Of a stretch of DNA of 64,000 nucleotides, positions 49,712 to 61,900 are shown piece by piece. The notes under the pieces are model-generated. The model searched no databases. It was not told the DNA's origin and saw only the letters and a program-made list of their open reading frames with translations. The position numbers were made by a program, and so were the translations under genes. Origin of the DNA: Lingula anatina. Lineage: Eukaryota; Brachiopoda; Lingulata; Lingulida; Lingulidae. Each line of letters opens with the position of its first letter. Position 1 is the first letter of the stretch. Location of the stretch: positions 616,615-680,614 of the forward strand of contig NW_019775624.1 in NCBI RefSeq assembly GCF_001039355.2, written 5' to 3'.

Positions 49712-49732
49712 NNNNNNNNNNNNNNNNNNNNN
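49712..49732. other. Assembly gap, 21 N
   Basis: The gap lies inside a T-run/G-run, GGGG on the left and a longer G-run on the right, a plausible cause of the break. Confidence 0.95.
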
Positions 49733-50165
49733 GGGGGGGGGGTGGGGGGTGGAGGTGGAAGCCTTTATTTATGCATGGGCTTCTATAGTTTAGCAGGGAC
49801 TCCTTTGTTACACTTTAAGAGTATTGTAGACTGCTCATTAAAGTAGAGGCATTTTTTTAAGTAGGGGGCACTATCATGTTAATAACTCAATGTATTAGTT
49901 TTAATATGTCCAGTGGTGTTGTGACTCTGTTAAATGTAGAAGCAACCTAAATGCACCCAGATTCTCTTGTCTCTTCTTCTGCTATTTATATCTATTGGGG
50001 TAATTTATGATTGAAGATTCTTTTTTTGCGAAAACTGGACATAAATGTCCTCAAAAATTAAAAAACAGTTAAATTTATTGATGTAAAATTCTTGGGACAG
50101 AAAAATCATGTCAGCGTTGTTCTAAATTCAAAATTAAAATCTTATATTTCAGTCATCTTGCCAGG

Positions 50166-53100
50166 ATGCAGACTGTGGTATTGGTCACACTGTCTTTGGT
50201 CACACTGGTGACAGCCCTGTCAAGAGATGTGCCCAATGTGTGCTCATCTCAGGCTACGTAAGTAGCATTAGTAATAAAGGCAGCATTCAGAATAATTATA
50301 TTATTGACTGAAGCAACAAATGGGGCTAAATTCACAAAAGACATTTTTTTCTGATTTGGTCTAAATTTTAAGGCCATCACTTATATAAAGAAAGTTTTGG
50401 GCTGAAATGCATGTTTATTGAACAAAATACTGATTGATCTTAGCTTAAAGTAGACTTAAAATTCGGTCTTTAAGATAAACTCAATTTTTGGACTTAAGTT
50501 CTTTTGTGAAATGGGCCCCATTTGATCTCTATGTTAGTCCCCTTCCATTGCATAAGAGTCATGGTGTATTATATAGCTTTGTTCAGAGAAACTATCCATT
50601 GATTGTCAGTATATGGCAACGCCCTGTGTCAGGATTGATGATATTTATGTCTTCATATATATTTTATTATGAAACCAGAAAGAAGACTAGAGGCTATTTT
50701 CTCCTATTATCTGTTAATATCAGATATAATTTATGGAGAAATATTCAGCTCTGTCATGTGTGGAAGTTATATATTACCTTTCACACTTTTGCATTGCTTT
50801 GAGCATTCATATCACTGATTACTTAAAGAAATTATGACTGAAAGCTGGTTTTTACTTCTAGATTAAAATTTTGGTCTTTGTCAGTTTAGATTAAATAAAT
50901 TTCTAGATAGTCCACCAGAATAGTCTCAATATTCATCTCCGTTCATAATCTTGTCTATGTGGTTCCTCCGCACCATCCTGCCATGCAATGATTTTTCATT
51001 ATTCATTCCACGTTGCCCTCTTCTCTTTGCTTTTTACCACCCGTGTCTCCTTCGATGGAAGCAAGCATTAAGCTGTCTCTTCTACCAATGTCCATACTTT
51101 CTCATATTACATTTTTTTTCCAATTAATCATATCAGACTGAATTGATGGTCATATAGTTGAGACAAACTTTTGGTCTAAAAATCTTTCTTTCAACAAGCC
51201 CCATGATCTGCTATACTTCATTTGTTTCAGTGCATGGTCCAATTTTTTTTTTTAAAGTTTATTTCAATTTTTTGCCATTGGAAATTATTCAAATCAAGAA
51301 GGCAAACATATTTTTAAGAACAGAATAAATTCATTAGTTCTATCTGAAAAGACATATAAAGAAACGTTTTTCCAACACTTGTTTGTGAGTTCAAATTGCT
51401 TGATGAAAATGTTGGCTCAATCGTATTTTTCACAGGGAGACCTATTCAAGAACCGAGACATATAGCCAGCCATATACTTACCTGACTATGACATGGTGTT
51501 TAAACTGGCCTCCTAGATGTACCAAATATATGTAAGTACATATGACAGCACTTACTAGCATATCATTTCCATAATTATGTATCACAATCATGTAAGTAAA
51601 AATGTGATCATCTCAAAATCAAGATTGATTAGATTTTTAACAGTTCAAGACTTGATGAATTTTTTCTTAGGCAGATAGACTTCTCATTAGCATAATGTTG
51701 CTTACAATGTCTTTGCATGGTATTAAAAAAAGGCAATGATTTGATTTGTGTTTTATATTGGCAAATCTCCAATCTGATATAGTTGAGGTTTTCATATTAT
51801 AATAGGATGCCATTGTGTGAATTATCAGGGCATAGTGTGCAAAGTATCTGATCTTTAATTTTATTGGCAACTGTGCTAGTACAGTCTTTTGGTGCTGGTA
51901 TGTAACTGATATGCATGCCACAAAGAATTAAGAATTGCTCTAGCTATATTAAATAAAAAAAAAATAAAATAAAATAAAACCATGACAGTGGGATACCACA
52001 AGAATTGTATTGGGTTATTTAAGGTCAATCCTTGACTGAGATTTTAGATGTAACTGATTTTTAGCTAATGTGCAATTACTAGTTAAGTAGACTAGTGATA
52101 CTTCAAATGGATTTTATGATTTGGATACAAATGTTTTTTACATACAATTCTAATGAAAATCATGTCTTAAAGTATTTGTTTAGGGGAATGTGAAAAGATA
52201 AGTTGCAATTGTCTTAGGAGTTTTGGTTTGAAAACTGCCCACCTTTTTAAACAGCTATATCTACAGAACATAGTGTTATGCCCAGTTTCACTTGCAGATA
52301 ATTCCAGGCTTTGTTTGCTTTTTTTCTCTTCATCAAAGTTTCTTCCACTTTCATCCTGATCAATTTAGTTCAAGAGAGTGAATTTTAAAATTGCTTAATG
52401 TTCTAATCTGAATCCAGTAGGTGAAATGATTTTTGGAGGGGAAGTTACTTACAGGGAGTAAATTTTGTGAAATTGCCCTTCCAGAAAGTACACCTCATTG
52501 ACAGTGCCTACATATAGATTCTGTCCCATGTAGAAACTTATCTTATTCTTTCTGAATAGAACTAAGTACAGAATTGCCTACCGTGCCACCTACCATACTC
52601 GTATAAAGGAAGTGTTCCAGTGTTGCACAGGTTACAGGGAGGAGAGTGGCAGGTGTATAGGTAACTTATGCTGTTTTTTCATGATATAATGATCTATATA
52701 ATAACTATTTTTGTAGTATCTTTGTGATATATTAGTAAGCATGGTCTATGACAAGAATTTTGTTCAATATNCCAGGCAGCCACTATTTTTTAAGTACTGT
52801 ATTTTAAGTACGTTTGTTCCTAAGTTGATTTTTATAGAGAACTGTTACCTAACACACATAATAACTTGCTTTTATATCATCTCGGCAGGAGATTCACGAT
52901 TTCCCTTTTTTCATTCCAGCTGTTTGTGCGAATTCATGTAATCATGGCACCTGTACAGCTCCCAACGTGTGTTCGTGTGAATCTGGTTACCAAGGAGATA
53001 CATGTGATAGGAGTCAGTATTTTATTGCCACTTACACTTTGATTCATTTGAATTGATGGCTAGTCATCTTTTAATTGTCAGGAAACAATAGTTCCAAACA

Positions 53101-56100
53101 AATTTCTGTCAGTTATTGCAGTTTTGAATACCATTGCCTATTAAAGAGAGGTGATGGGAATTTGTATTTGAATAAACAGTTGAGGTCATTTTGATTTAAT
53201 GGGTAAAATTCATTATATAAGCCTTGATTAAAATATGTGGAAGTTAAAATTGTTTATCGCTCAGAAACACATTGAAATCTTGAATATTTTCTATAAGTGG
53301 TAAGAATACTTTTTAATGTTAGAAAATTGATAGACATGATGGTCTAATTAATAATGAGAACAAATGTCTTTCTGTTTCTCTAGGTTGTGGGGCAGGCAAG
53401 TGGGGGCATGATTGTGCCTATGACTGTCAGTGTCAGAATGGTGCCACGTGTGACGTCATGACAGGACAGTGTGCATGTAGTCCAGGTGGGGTACTAACTT
53501 GACTCTTAATAAAATAATTTTGAAAGAACATATAACATAAGAGGGTAATTGTTTCAAAAAATACTATGCAAGTTTTTTACATGTGAAGTATGATGTTTCA
53601 ACCCTTCATAAAAAGCAAAAGCAAAAAGTTATGGATTTCTTATATTTTTGAAGGAGCATAAATTTGATTGCATATTGCTGGAGAAAGGAAATTATTTTCT
53701 TACAAAATATATTTTGATTTTGTTTAACTAATGAGCATATGTATCCATGTTACTTCCCTAAGATTTCTCTAAATCTGGAGTAAAATGAATGTTGTATTAC
53801 CAAGCATGTCAAGAGATCTTTATTAAAGCAATTTTATTTTATCCTTAGGATGGAGATCAGCAGACTGCAGTCAACCATGCGAAGCAGGGAAGTATGGCGA
53901 CCAGTGTTCCTCAACATGTCGCTGTCAGAATGGTGCTACATGTGATCCTGTCAGTGGCGCATGCTTATGTGCACCAGGATACATGGGCTCTTTGTAAGTA
54001 AAGGACATTTTAGGGAGATATTTCTGTATGAAGAGGAAGGATTTGGGGGAGGGGGGGGCTGGTAGGGAGAAAAAGCATGAATTGTTAAATTTTAATATCT
54101 TCATATAGGTGAGATGAATATTGAAAGTACAGTTCTTGTTGGTAGGGAGGTGAAGTTGGCAATGTTATAAAAAAAAAAGGAGTTGCTAAAATCACACGTG
54201 GCAATCAAGAACAAGTGTGAGTCAAAGGATGATATATTTTCTTTGCTGGAAATAGTACTGGACTTTACTCTGTATCCGTTACTTGTTTATGAGCTGACAC
54301 TTCTCCCATTGTTTCCACTTACAAATCATATTAAATTTCCTTTGAACTACTTTAGTGAGTTCCCCTGCAGGATGTACAATGTTTTTGTAACATCCTGTTT
54401 TTTATGTTTTATGGTATACTGGATTTGCATGAACAAGTTTGTTTAGTTGATAAATTTAAATAACAACACTGGGAAATGAATGAAAGTAAAGTTGAATTTA
54501 TTTTCTTTTGACAAATTTTATACAATTTTTATCATTGTTAAAATTATGTCATGTTAGCATGAAACTCGTTGTGTGTATACTTAATAATTTTTTATTTCAA
54601 CTTCAGGTGTGACACTCCTTGTCCAAGTGGCACCCATGGGTCCAACTGCAGTGAGCAGTGTAGGTGCCAAAATGGAGGCACTTGTGATGTTACAGGACAG
54701 TGCACTTGTACTCCAGGATGGACTGTAAGTGTTGAATTAATACCAGGGTGTGTGGGTTTTGTGTCATATGTATGTATACAAAATACACAGCTTAATATTT
54801 GTCTTATTTTCACTGATAAATTAAGTAATAAATTTTGTGCTTTCAGTTGATTAAATCAAAATTGGATGATGCTAACACCCCACGCATGGCTGTTTTGATT
54901 TATGTCCTTATTGTGCTGAATGTGTGCACTTTAAAGAGAAAAACTGATAAGAAAGGGGAACTCATACACACACTAAAAGCTATAGAAGTATCTTTATATC
55001 TGCTCACAGCTGCTTTATATACATGAAAGTCAGTACTGACTCAGCTGCACTTTTAGAAATTATTCTTACTGCTGATTGAAGGTCTATAACACATGGAGTA
55101 TGTTTTTATCATTAAAAAAGTTTTATTTCAGACAGGTGCATGAGAAAGATATTTCCTCTAATCCACTTATCTATCTATGTATAGAGAGTCTTATTATGTG
55201 TTCTCACAGGGTGATGTGTGTGGGAATCAGTGTCCTGATGGTTACTATGGTAATGGCTGTATGGCATCCTGCAAGACATGCTATAATGGTGGAACCTGTG
55301 ATCATATTACTGGGGAGTGCAGGTGCCCTGCAGGGTTCATTGGAGAACAGTAAGTTGATTTGAATTACTTTAGAGTTTTGGTGAAAGTATTTACTAGCTA
55401 GTTTTGCCAACTAGCCTGCAGTGTATTATTTGTTTGTTTTAATTTTTTAAGTAACAAGGGTCTTTAATATTTTCCTAATATAGTTTCATGGTTTTATATG
55501 CAAAATTTATAAATATTTATGAATCTGGCCTTATGTCATTGGTGGTAATACATTATTAGTAATGGCAGAAATTAATTATCTCGTACGTACAACTTTTCTT
55601 CATTTTGTGTATCTATACATGAAGAGGATATAAGTAGTAAGTAATGTACTACTTTATCTTTTGTATCAAAGTATTACAAAGTACACCTGTTTCTTTTAGT
55701 TGTAGTGAGTCTTGTCCCAGTGGTTTCTATGGCATGAACTGTACGCAGCAGTGTGACTGTCAGAATGGAGCCACCTGTGCGCTGGCGGATGGCGCCTGTG
55801 TCTGTCCAGTGGGTTTCACTGGAGAAAAGTGCCAGACCAGAGGTTTGTAACTTTACGTGTGCTGAAGTTTTCTTTTATCCTTATTTTCTCTTTTTTGTCA
55901 TTAGACAAAATATCTCAAAAAAGTTCTCTTTAAATTTTGGTGAAATTTTCAATATAGAAAGGACAGAAGTAATGATTACGATTTCAGTTTAATCATCTCA
56001 AATTTTGGTGAAATTTTCAGGATAGAAGGGACAGGAGTAATAGTTACAATTTCAGCTTAATCCATGTCTCCTAATATTTTTGAAATAATTACCCTTTTTC

Positions 56101-58606
56101 TTACCCTTTTCCTTGTTGGAGGAGGTCTGCATTTTGGTGTGCTCTGTATTTTTTTTAATCAGACAAAGCATTGTGAATGTGTTCCAATACCTCTATGCCC
56201 CCAACAAGACATAGCTTCAGGATCACTGTTGCCTTATTCACTTGGTTTGCCTTGAAATAGTTCAGTTTTGAAATTGTATTAAGAGTACTTTGAAATTGGC
56301 ATATAAAACTGATTAAACTGATTCTGATGTGATATATATTATTATTCTACAGCTTGTTCAGAGCATCAGTATGGAGTGAACTGTGCCCATAACTGTACCT
56401 GTGTGACTGAGAACACTGAAAGGTAATAAGCTAATAGTATAAATCTTTTTCAAAGTTCAAGATAGTTATGAATATTGTTACATAAGGTTTATAAAATGTT
56501 CTTCCCATAGCTTGGGGCTAGAGAAAATTGCAATGCCACAGTTTTGTTTAAGCTATTTCAGATATTCTGTACAGTCTTTGACTTGCTGAATATTCTTGCC
56601 ACAAGTATATTTATTAAGGAAAAAATTATATAGCACAAGATATATTCCTTATAGAATATACTTTTAGCATGTAATGTATTATAAAGTAAAATATGGTAAA
56701 GCAATTTATAAAATGAGAAATATATAACAGATGTCTTTCTTCGTGACAGCTGCCATCCAACAGACGGTGCATGTAGCTGTAAACCAGGCTACACTGGGCC
56801 TAAGTGCCAGAGGATGTGTTCCCCGCCGTTCTATGGAGAAGGGTGTGCCCAGTTGTGTCAGTGTAGCAATGGCGGCTATTGTAATGCGGTGACAGGCGAG
56901 TGCAGGTGTCAGGAGGGGTTCAAAGGAGCACTGTAAGTGACCACATCCAGTGGGTAGTGCATGGGTGTTCTTAAGTGAATTTCTCAAAATAATATAGATG
57001 TTGGCCTAAAGGGCTTTTATTATTATAATCAGGGGCAGATTTAGGCCATCTTCTGGGTCTTCCGGAAGACGGTCAGATTTTCAAGCTTACATTGATGGGT
57101 ATCTGATTTTTTCTGTTGGAAGACGGTCAAAAATGGAGGATAGATAAACAAAGATAATTTGGAAGACTGTCAGAAAATATCTCTGAATCCATCCCTGATA
57201 ATTGTTATTATGTGGCTTTCCCCTTTCTTTTAATAATTAATGTATCCCATGGGTGTTTGCTGTCTGCCCTTCATTTGTAAATGTTACCTCTTTCTTTGGT
57301 ACTGTCAGTGTAAGGCAGGTCTGAATATACATCATGAAATATTTTGTTCCAGATATCAGATTTATTTTGCCAGTGGTAGACATGCTACCTTATATCAATT
57401 TTTTTCAAGACATTAATTTTTTTTATTTATTTGCAAAATAAATTATTGCAATGAAGTGGTTGCTGATCAGCCAGTATGGAGCAAGTCCTGTAGAATCTTT
57501 AGAGCTGTGCATGACAAGGGAATATTTTATAACATCTTGTTGCTTATTTTTATAAGTTGTACATTAGGTTTTGTGTAATTGCTTGCTTACAATAATGCCA
57601 AGGATTGTTTATTTTTTGGATTAAAATGGCAGCAATAAGTGCACAACAATTATTATAATTTTTTTGTATCATGACATCAAAGTACTCTATTTTATTTTAA
57701 TAAGTAATTATTATATATTAAATCAGCTTATTGTTAGATATGTTTAGTTTTAAGTTATTGAATATTTTGCAAACAATTCCCTGCATAAGTCCAAATAACA
57801 TCATAGGATCTTATCTAGGAATACTGAAAAAAAAATACCTTTGTCTGATGTCTGATTGGCGATTTGATCGCGTCTGCAGCCATCAACCAAAGATATTCTG
57901 TACATCTTTCAAAAATGAAGCTTTTTCCAGAACTTTTTGCACGTCATGCTTCTCTTTAGTATATTGATTTTATGACATTAATAGCATGTGATATTGGCTC
58001 ACGTAGGTGTGAAGAGGCATGTCCAGAAGGAACATTTGGATTAAACTGTCTCCAGCAGTGTCAGTGTCTCAATGGTGCAAAATGTGACACAAGATCGGGC
58101 AGATGTCTTTGTGAGCCAGGTACTTGGTCGACTCCATGTCCCACCATGGACTGAATCAGATCATAGAAGTGGAGGATGTAGTTCATGTCCTATAACATGG
58201 TTGATTTGCTTGCTTGTACTTTCTTTGAATCTTGACTTTATTTTTGGAAAGTTTGGTGAAGGTTTTTTTATTTCATGTCTTTCTGGAGAAATGCTATAAT
58301 TAGTTTCCTTTGCATTTATTTGATAGTTTGCTACTTTTATTTTTTAAGTGTTAAAAAAAAATGATCATTCAGATGTTGACTATCCATGTGTGATGGTCTA
58401 CTAGAATGATATATTCTTCATAATATGACATGATGTTTCCAGGATGGAAGGGCCTATTTTGCCAGGAGTCTTGTGACAGTGGAAAGTATGGAGTGAACTG
58501 CTCTAGTGTATGTGAGTGTCAGAACCAGGGTGGCTGTAATGCTGTGACAGGAAGGTGTACTTGTACTGCTGGTTACAAAGGATATAGATGTGAAGAAACA
58601 TGTGAG
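50166..58606 (+). CDS. MEGF10: EMI + multi-EGF receptor, MEGF10/11/Draper type (partial)
   Basis: Members of this family are single-pass phagocytic receptors for apoptotic cells. Coding exons: 50166-50257, 51436-51531, 52560-52660, 52920-53012, 53384-53485, 53849-53993, 54607-54724, 55210-55349, 55700-55842, 56353-56422, 56750-56932, 58007-58119, 58443-58606. All junctions match in phase, 520 codons. The start [19 protein letters not shown] is a signal peptide, followed by DVPNVC (PNVC is also the EMI start of MEGF10). The EMI domain ends with [15 protein letters not shown] single EGF ([18 protein letters not shown]) and then about eleven laminin-type EGF modules follow, with the repeated QCQNGATCD pattern. 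The gene leaves the assembled copy after 58606 at a GTAAAG donor, so transmembrane and cytoplasmic parts are not seen. PEAR1 or another EMI-EGF protein remains possible. Confidence 0.85.
50318..50523. mobile_element. Miniature inverted-repeat element
   Basis: The left end AAATGGGGCTAAATTCACAAAAGA is the imperfect inverse of the right end TCTTTTGTGAAATGGGCCCCATTT, about 200 bp apart. It lies in intron 1 of the MEGF10-like gene. The same terminal motif occurs alone at 35253. Confidence 0.6.
52772..57430. repeat. Duplicated segment D, copy 1 (EGF exons 4-11)
   Basis: Begins after the N at 52771 (CAGGCAGCCACTATTTTTTAAG) and matches 58982-63450 across exons and introns, differing by scattered substitutions, small indels and the 168-bp insertion at 57030. 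Confidence 0.9.
57030..57197. mobile_element. 168-bp element with 5-bp target duplication
   Basis: Left end CAGGGGCAGATTTAG, right end reverse-complemented CAGGGATGGATTCAG, flanked by direct ATAAT (57025-57029 and 57198-57202). Copy 2 of the segment has the empty site, a single ATAAT at 63227-63231 with otherwise collinear flanks. The interior repeats GGAAGACGGTCA two or three times. Ends and 5-bp duplication match the family of the 2300-3754 element. Confidence 0.9.
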
Positions 58607-58666
58607 GTAAAGTATATGAAGTATTTATGTCTCCTCCATCCCAGCCTACCAAAAAGTCCTATTTAT

Positions 58667-58691
58667 CCCCCCCCCCCCCCCAAAAAAAAAA
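58667..58691. repeat. Poly-C/poly-A tract
   Basis: About fifteen C followed by about ten A (T-run then G-run on the minus strand), just after EGF exon 13. Confidence 0.9.
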
Positions 58692-58981
58692 GCAGCACAA
58701 TATATTGATTGTCTTTATAGAATGACATAACATGGTTTTCTCTTACTATTTTCAAACTTGTAAGCAGGGACTTCCAATTCATTACAGGACAGGTGGCTTC
58801 ACATACACTAAATGCAAACAAGAATGGGATCAGTAATAATTTCAAATTATGATTTATAATTTTTTTTTCAATTTCATTTTTATAGACAATCAATAATGCT
58901 ATATGTTAAGTTTTGGGAACAAAGGATAAAATACAGTCAAAAATGGAATCAATATATATCTTCTTATAGAATCTTATTCTN

Positions 58982-61900
58982 ACAGGCAGCCACTATTTTT
59001 TAAGTACTGTATTATAAGTACGTTTGTTCCTAAGTTGATTTTTATAGAGAACTGTTACCTAACACACATAATAACTTGCTTTTATATCATCTCGGCAGGA
59101 GATTCACGATTTCCCTTTTTTCATTCCAGCTGTTTGTGCGAATTCATGTAATCATGGCACCTGTACAGCTCCCAACGTGTGTTCATGTGAATCTGGTTAC
59201 CAAGGAGATACATGTGATAGGAGTCAGTATTTTATTGCCACTTACACTTTGATTCATTTGAATTGATGGCTAGTCATCTTTTAATTGTCAGGAAACAATA
59301 GTTCCAAACAAATTTCTGTCAGTTATTGCAGTTTTGAATACCATTGCCTATTAAAGAGAGGTGATGGGAATTTGTATTTGAATAAACAGTTGAGGTCATT
59401 TTGATTTAATGGGTAAAATTCATTATATAAGCCTTGATTAAAATATGTGGAAGTTAAAATTGTTTATCGCTCAGAAACACATTGAAATCTTGAATATTTT
59501 CTATAAGTGGTAAGAATACTTTTTAATGTTAGAAAATTGATAGACATGATGGTCTAATTAATAATGAGAACAAATGTGTTTCTGTTTCTCTAGGTTGTGG
59601 GGCAGGCAAGTGGGGGCATGATTGTGCCTATGACTGTCAGTGTCAGAATGGTGCCACGTGTGACGTCATGACAGGACAGTGTGCATGTAGTCCAGGTGGG
59701 GTACTAACTTGACTCTTAATAAAATAATTTTGAAAGAACATATAACATAAGAGGGTAATTGTTTCAAAAAAGACTATGCAAGTTTTTTACATGTGAAGTA
59801 TGATGTTTCAACTCTTCATAAAGAGCAAAAGCAAAAAGTGATGGATTTCTTATATTTTTGAAGGAGCATAAATTTGATTGCATATTGCTGGAGAAAAGAA
59901 ATGATTTTCTTACAAAATATATTTTGATTTTGTTTAACTAATGAGCATATGTATCCTCCTTAAGAGTTCTCTAAATCTGGAGTAAAATCAATGTTGTATT
60001 ACCAAACATGTCAAGAGATCTTTATTAAAGCAATTTTATTTTATCCTTAGGATGGAGATCGGCAGACTGCAGTCAACCATGCGAAGGAGGGAAGTATGGC
60101 GACCAGTGTTCCTCAACATGTCGCTGTCAGAATGGTGCTACATGTGATCCTGTCAGCGGTGCATGCTTATGTGCACCAGGATACATGGGCTCTTTGTAAG
60201 TAAAGGACATTTTAGGGAGATATTTCTGTATGAAGAGGAGGGATGGGGGGGGGGGGGGCTGGTAGGGAGAAAAAGCATGAATTGTTAAATTTTAATATCT
60301 TCATATAGGTGAGATGAATATTGAAAGTACAGTTCTTGTCGGTAGGGAGGTGAAGTTGGCAATGTTATAAAAAAAGGAGTTGCTAAAATCACACGTGGCA
60401 AACAAGAACAAGTGTAAGTCAAAGGATGATATTTTCTTTGCTGGAAATAGTACTGGACTTTACTCTGTATCCGTTACTTGTTTATAAGCTGACACTTCTC
60501 CCATTGTTTCCACTTACAAATCATATTAAATTTCCTTTGAACTACTTTAGTGAGTTCCCCTGCAGGATGTGCAGTGTTTTTGTAACATCCTGTTTTTTAT
60601 ATTTTATGGTATACTGGCTTTGCATGAACAAGTTGTTTAGTTGATAAATTTAAATAACAACACTGGGAAATGAATGAAAGTAAAGTTGAATTTATTTTGT
60701 TTTGACAAATTTTATACAATTTTTATCATTGTTAAAATTATGTCATGTTAGCATGAAACTCTTTGTGTGTATACTTAATAATTTTTTGTTTCAACTTCAG
60801 GTGTGACACTCCCTGTCCAAGTGGCACCCATGGGTCCAACTGCAGTGAGCAGTGTAGGTGCCAAAATGGAGGCACTTGTGATGTTACAGGACAGTGCACT
60901 TGCACTCCAGGATGGACTGTAAGTGTTAAATTAGTACCAGGGTGTGTGGGTTTTGTGTCATATGTATGTAAACAAAATACACAGCTTAATATTTGTCTTA
61001 TTTTCACTGATAAATAAAGTAATAAATTTTGTGCTTTCAGTTGATTAAATCAAAATTGGATGATGCTAACACTCCACGCATGGCTGTTTTGATTTATGTC
61101 CTTATTGTGCTGAATGTGTGCACTTTAAAGAGAAAACTGTTAAGAATAAGAAAGGGGAACTCGTACACACACTAAAAGCTATAGAAGTATCTTTATATCT
61201 GCTCACAGCTGGTTTATATACATGAAAGTCGGTACTGACTCAGCTGCACTTTTAGAAATTATTCTTTCTGCTGATTGAAGGTCTATAACACATGGAGTAT
61301 GTTTTTATCATTAAAAAAGTTTTATTTCAGACAGGTGCATGAGAAAGATATTTCCTCTAATCCACTTATCTATCTATGTATAGTGAGTCTTATTATGTGT
61401 TCTCACAGGGTGATGTGTGTGGGAATCGGTGTCCTGAGGGTTACTATGGTAATCGCTGTATGGCATCCTGCAAGACATGCTATAATGGTGGAACCTGTGA
61501 TCATATTACTGGGGAGTGCAGGTGCCCTGCAGGGTTCATTGGAGAACAGTAAGTTGACTTGAATTACTTTAGAGTTTTGGTGAAAGTATTTACTAGCTGG
61601 TTTTGCCAACTAGCCTGCAGTGTATTATTTGTTTGTTTTAATTTTTTAAGTAACAAGGGTTTTTAATATTTTCCTAATATAGTTTCATGGTTTTATATGC
61701 AAAATTTATAAATATTTATGAATCTGGCCTTATGTCATTGGTGGTAATACATTATTAGTAATGGCAGAAATTAATTATCTCGTGCGTACAACTTTTCTTC
61801 ATTTTGTGTATCTATACATGAAGAGGATATAAGTAGTAAGTAATGTACTGCTTTATCTTTTGTATCAAAGTATTACGAAGTACACCTGTTTCTTTTAGAT

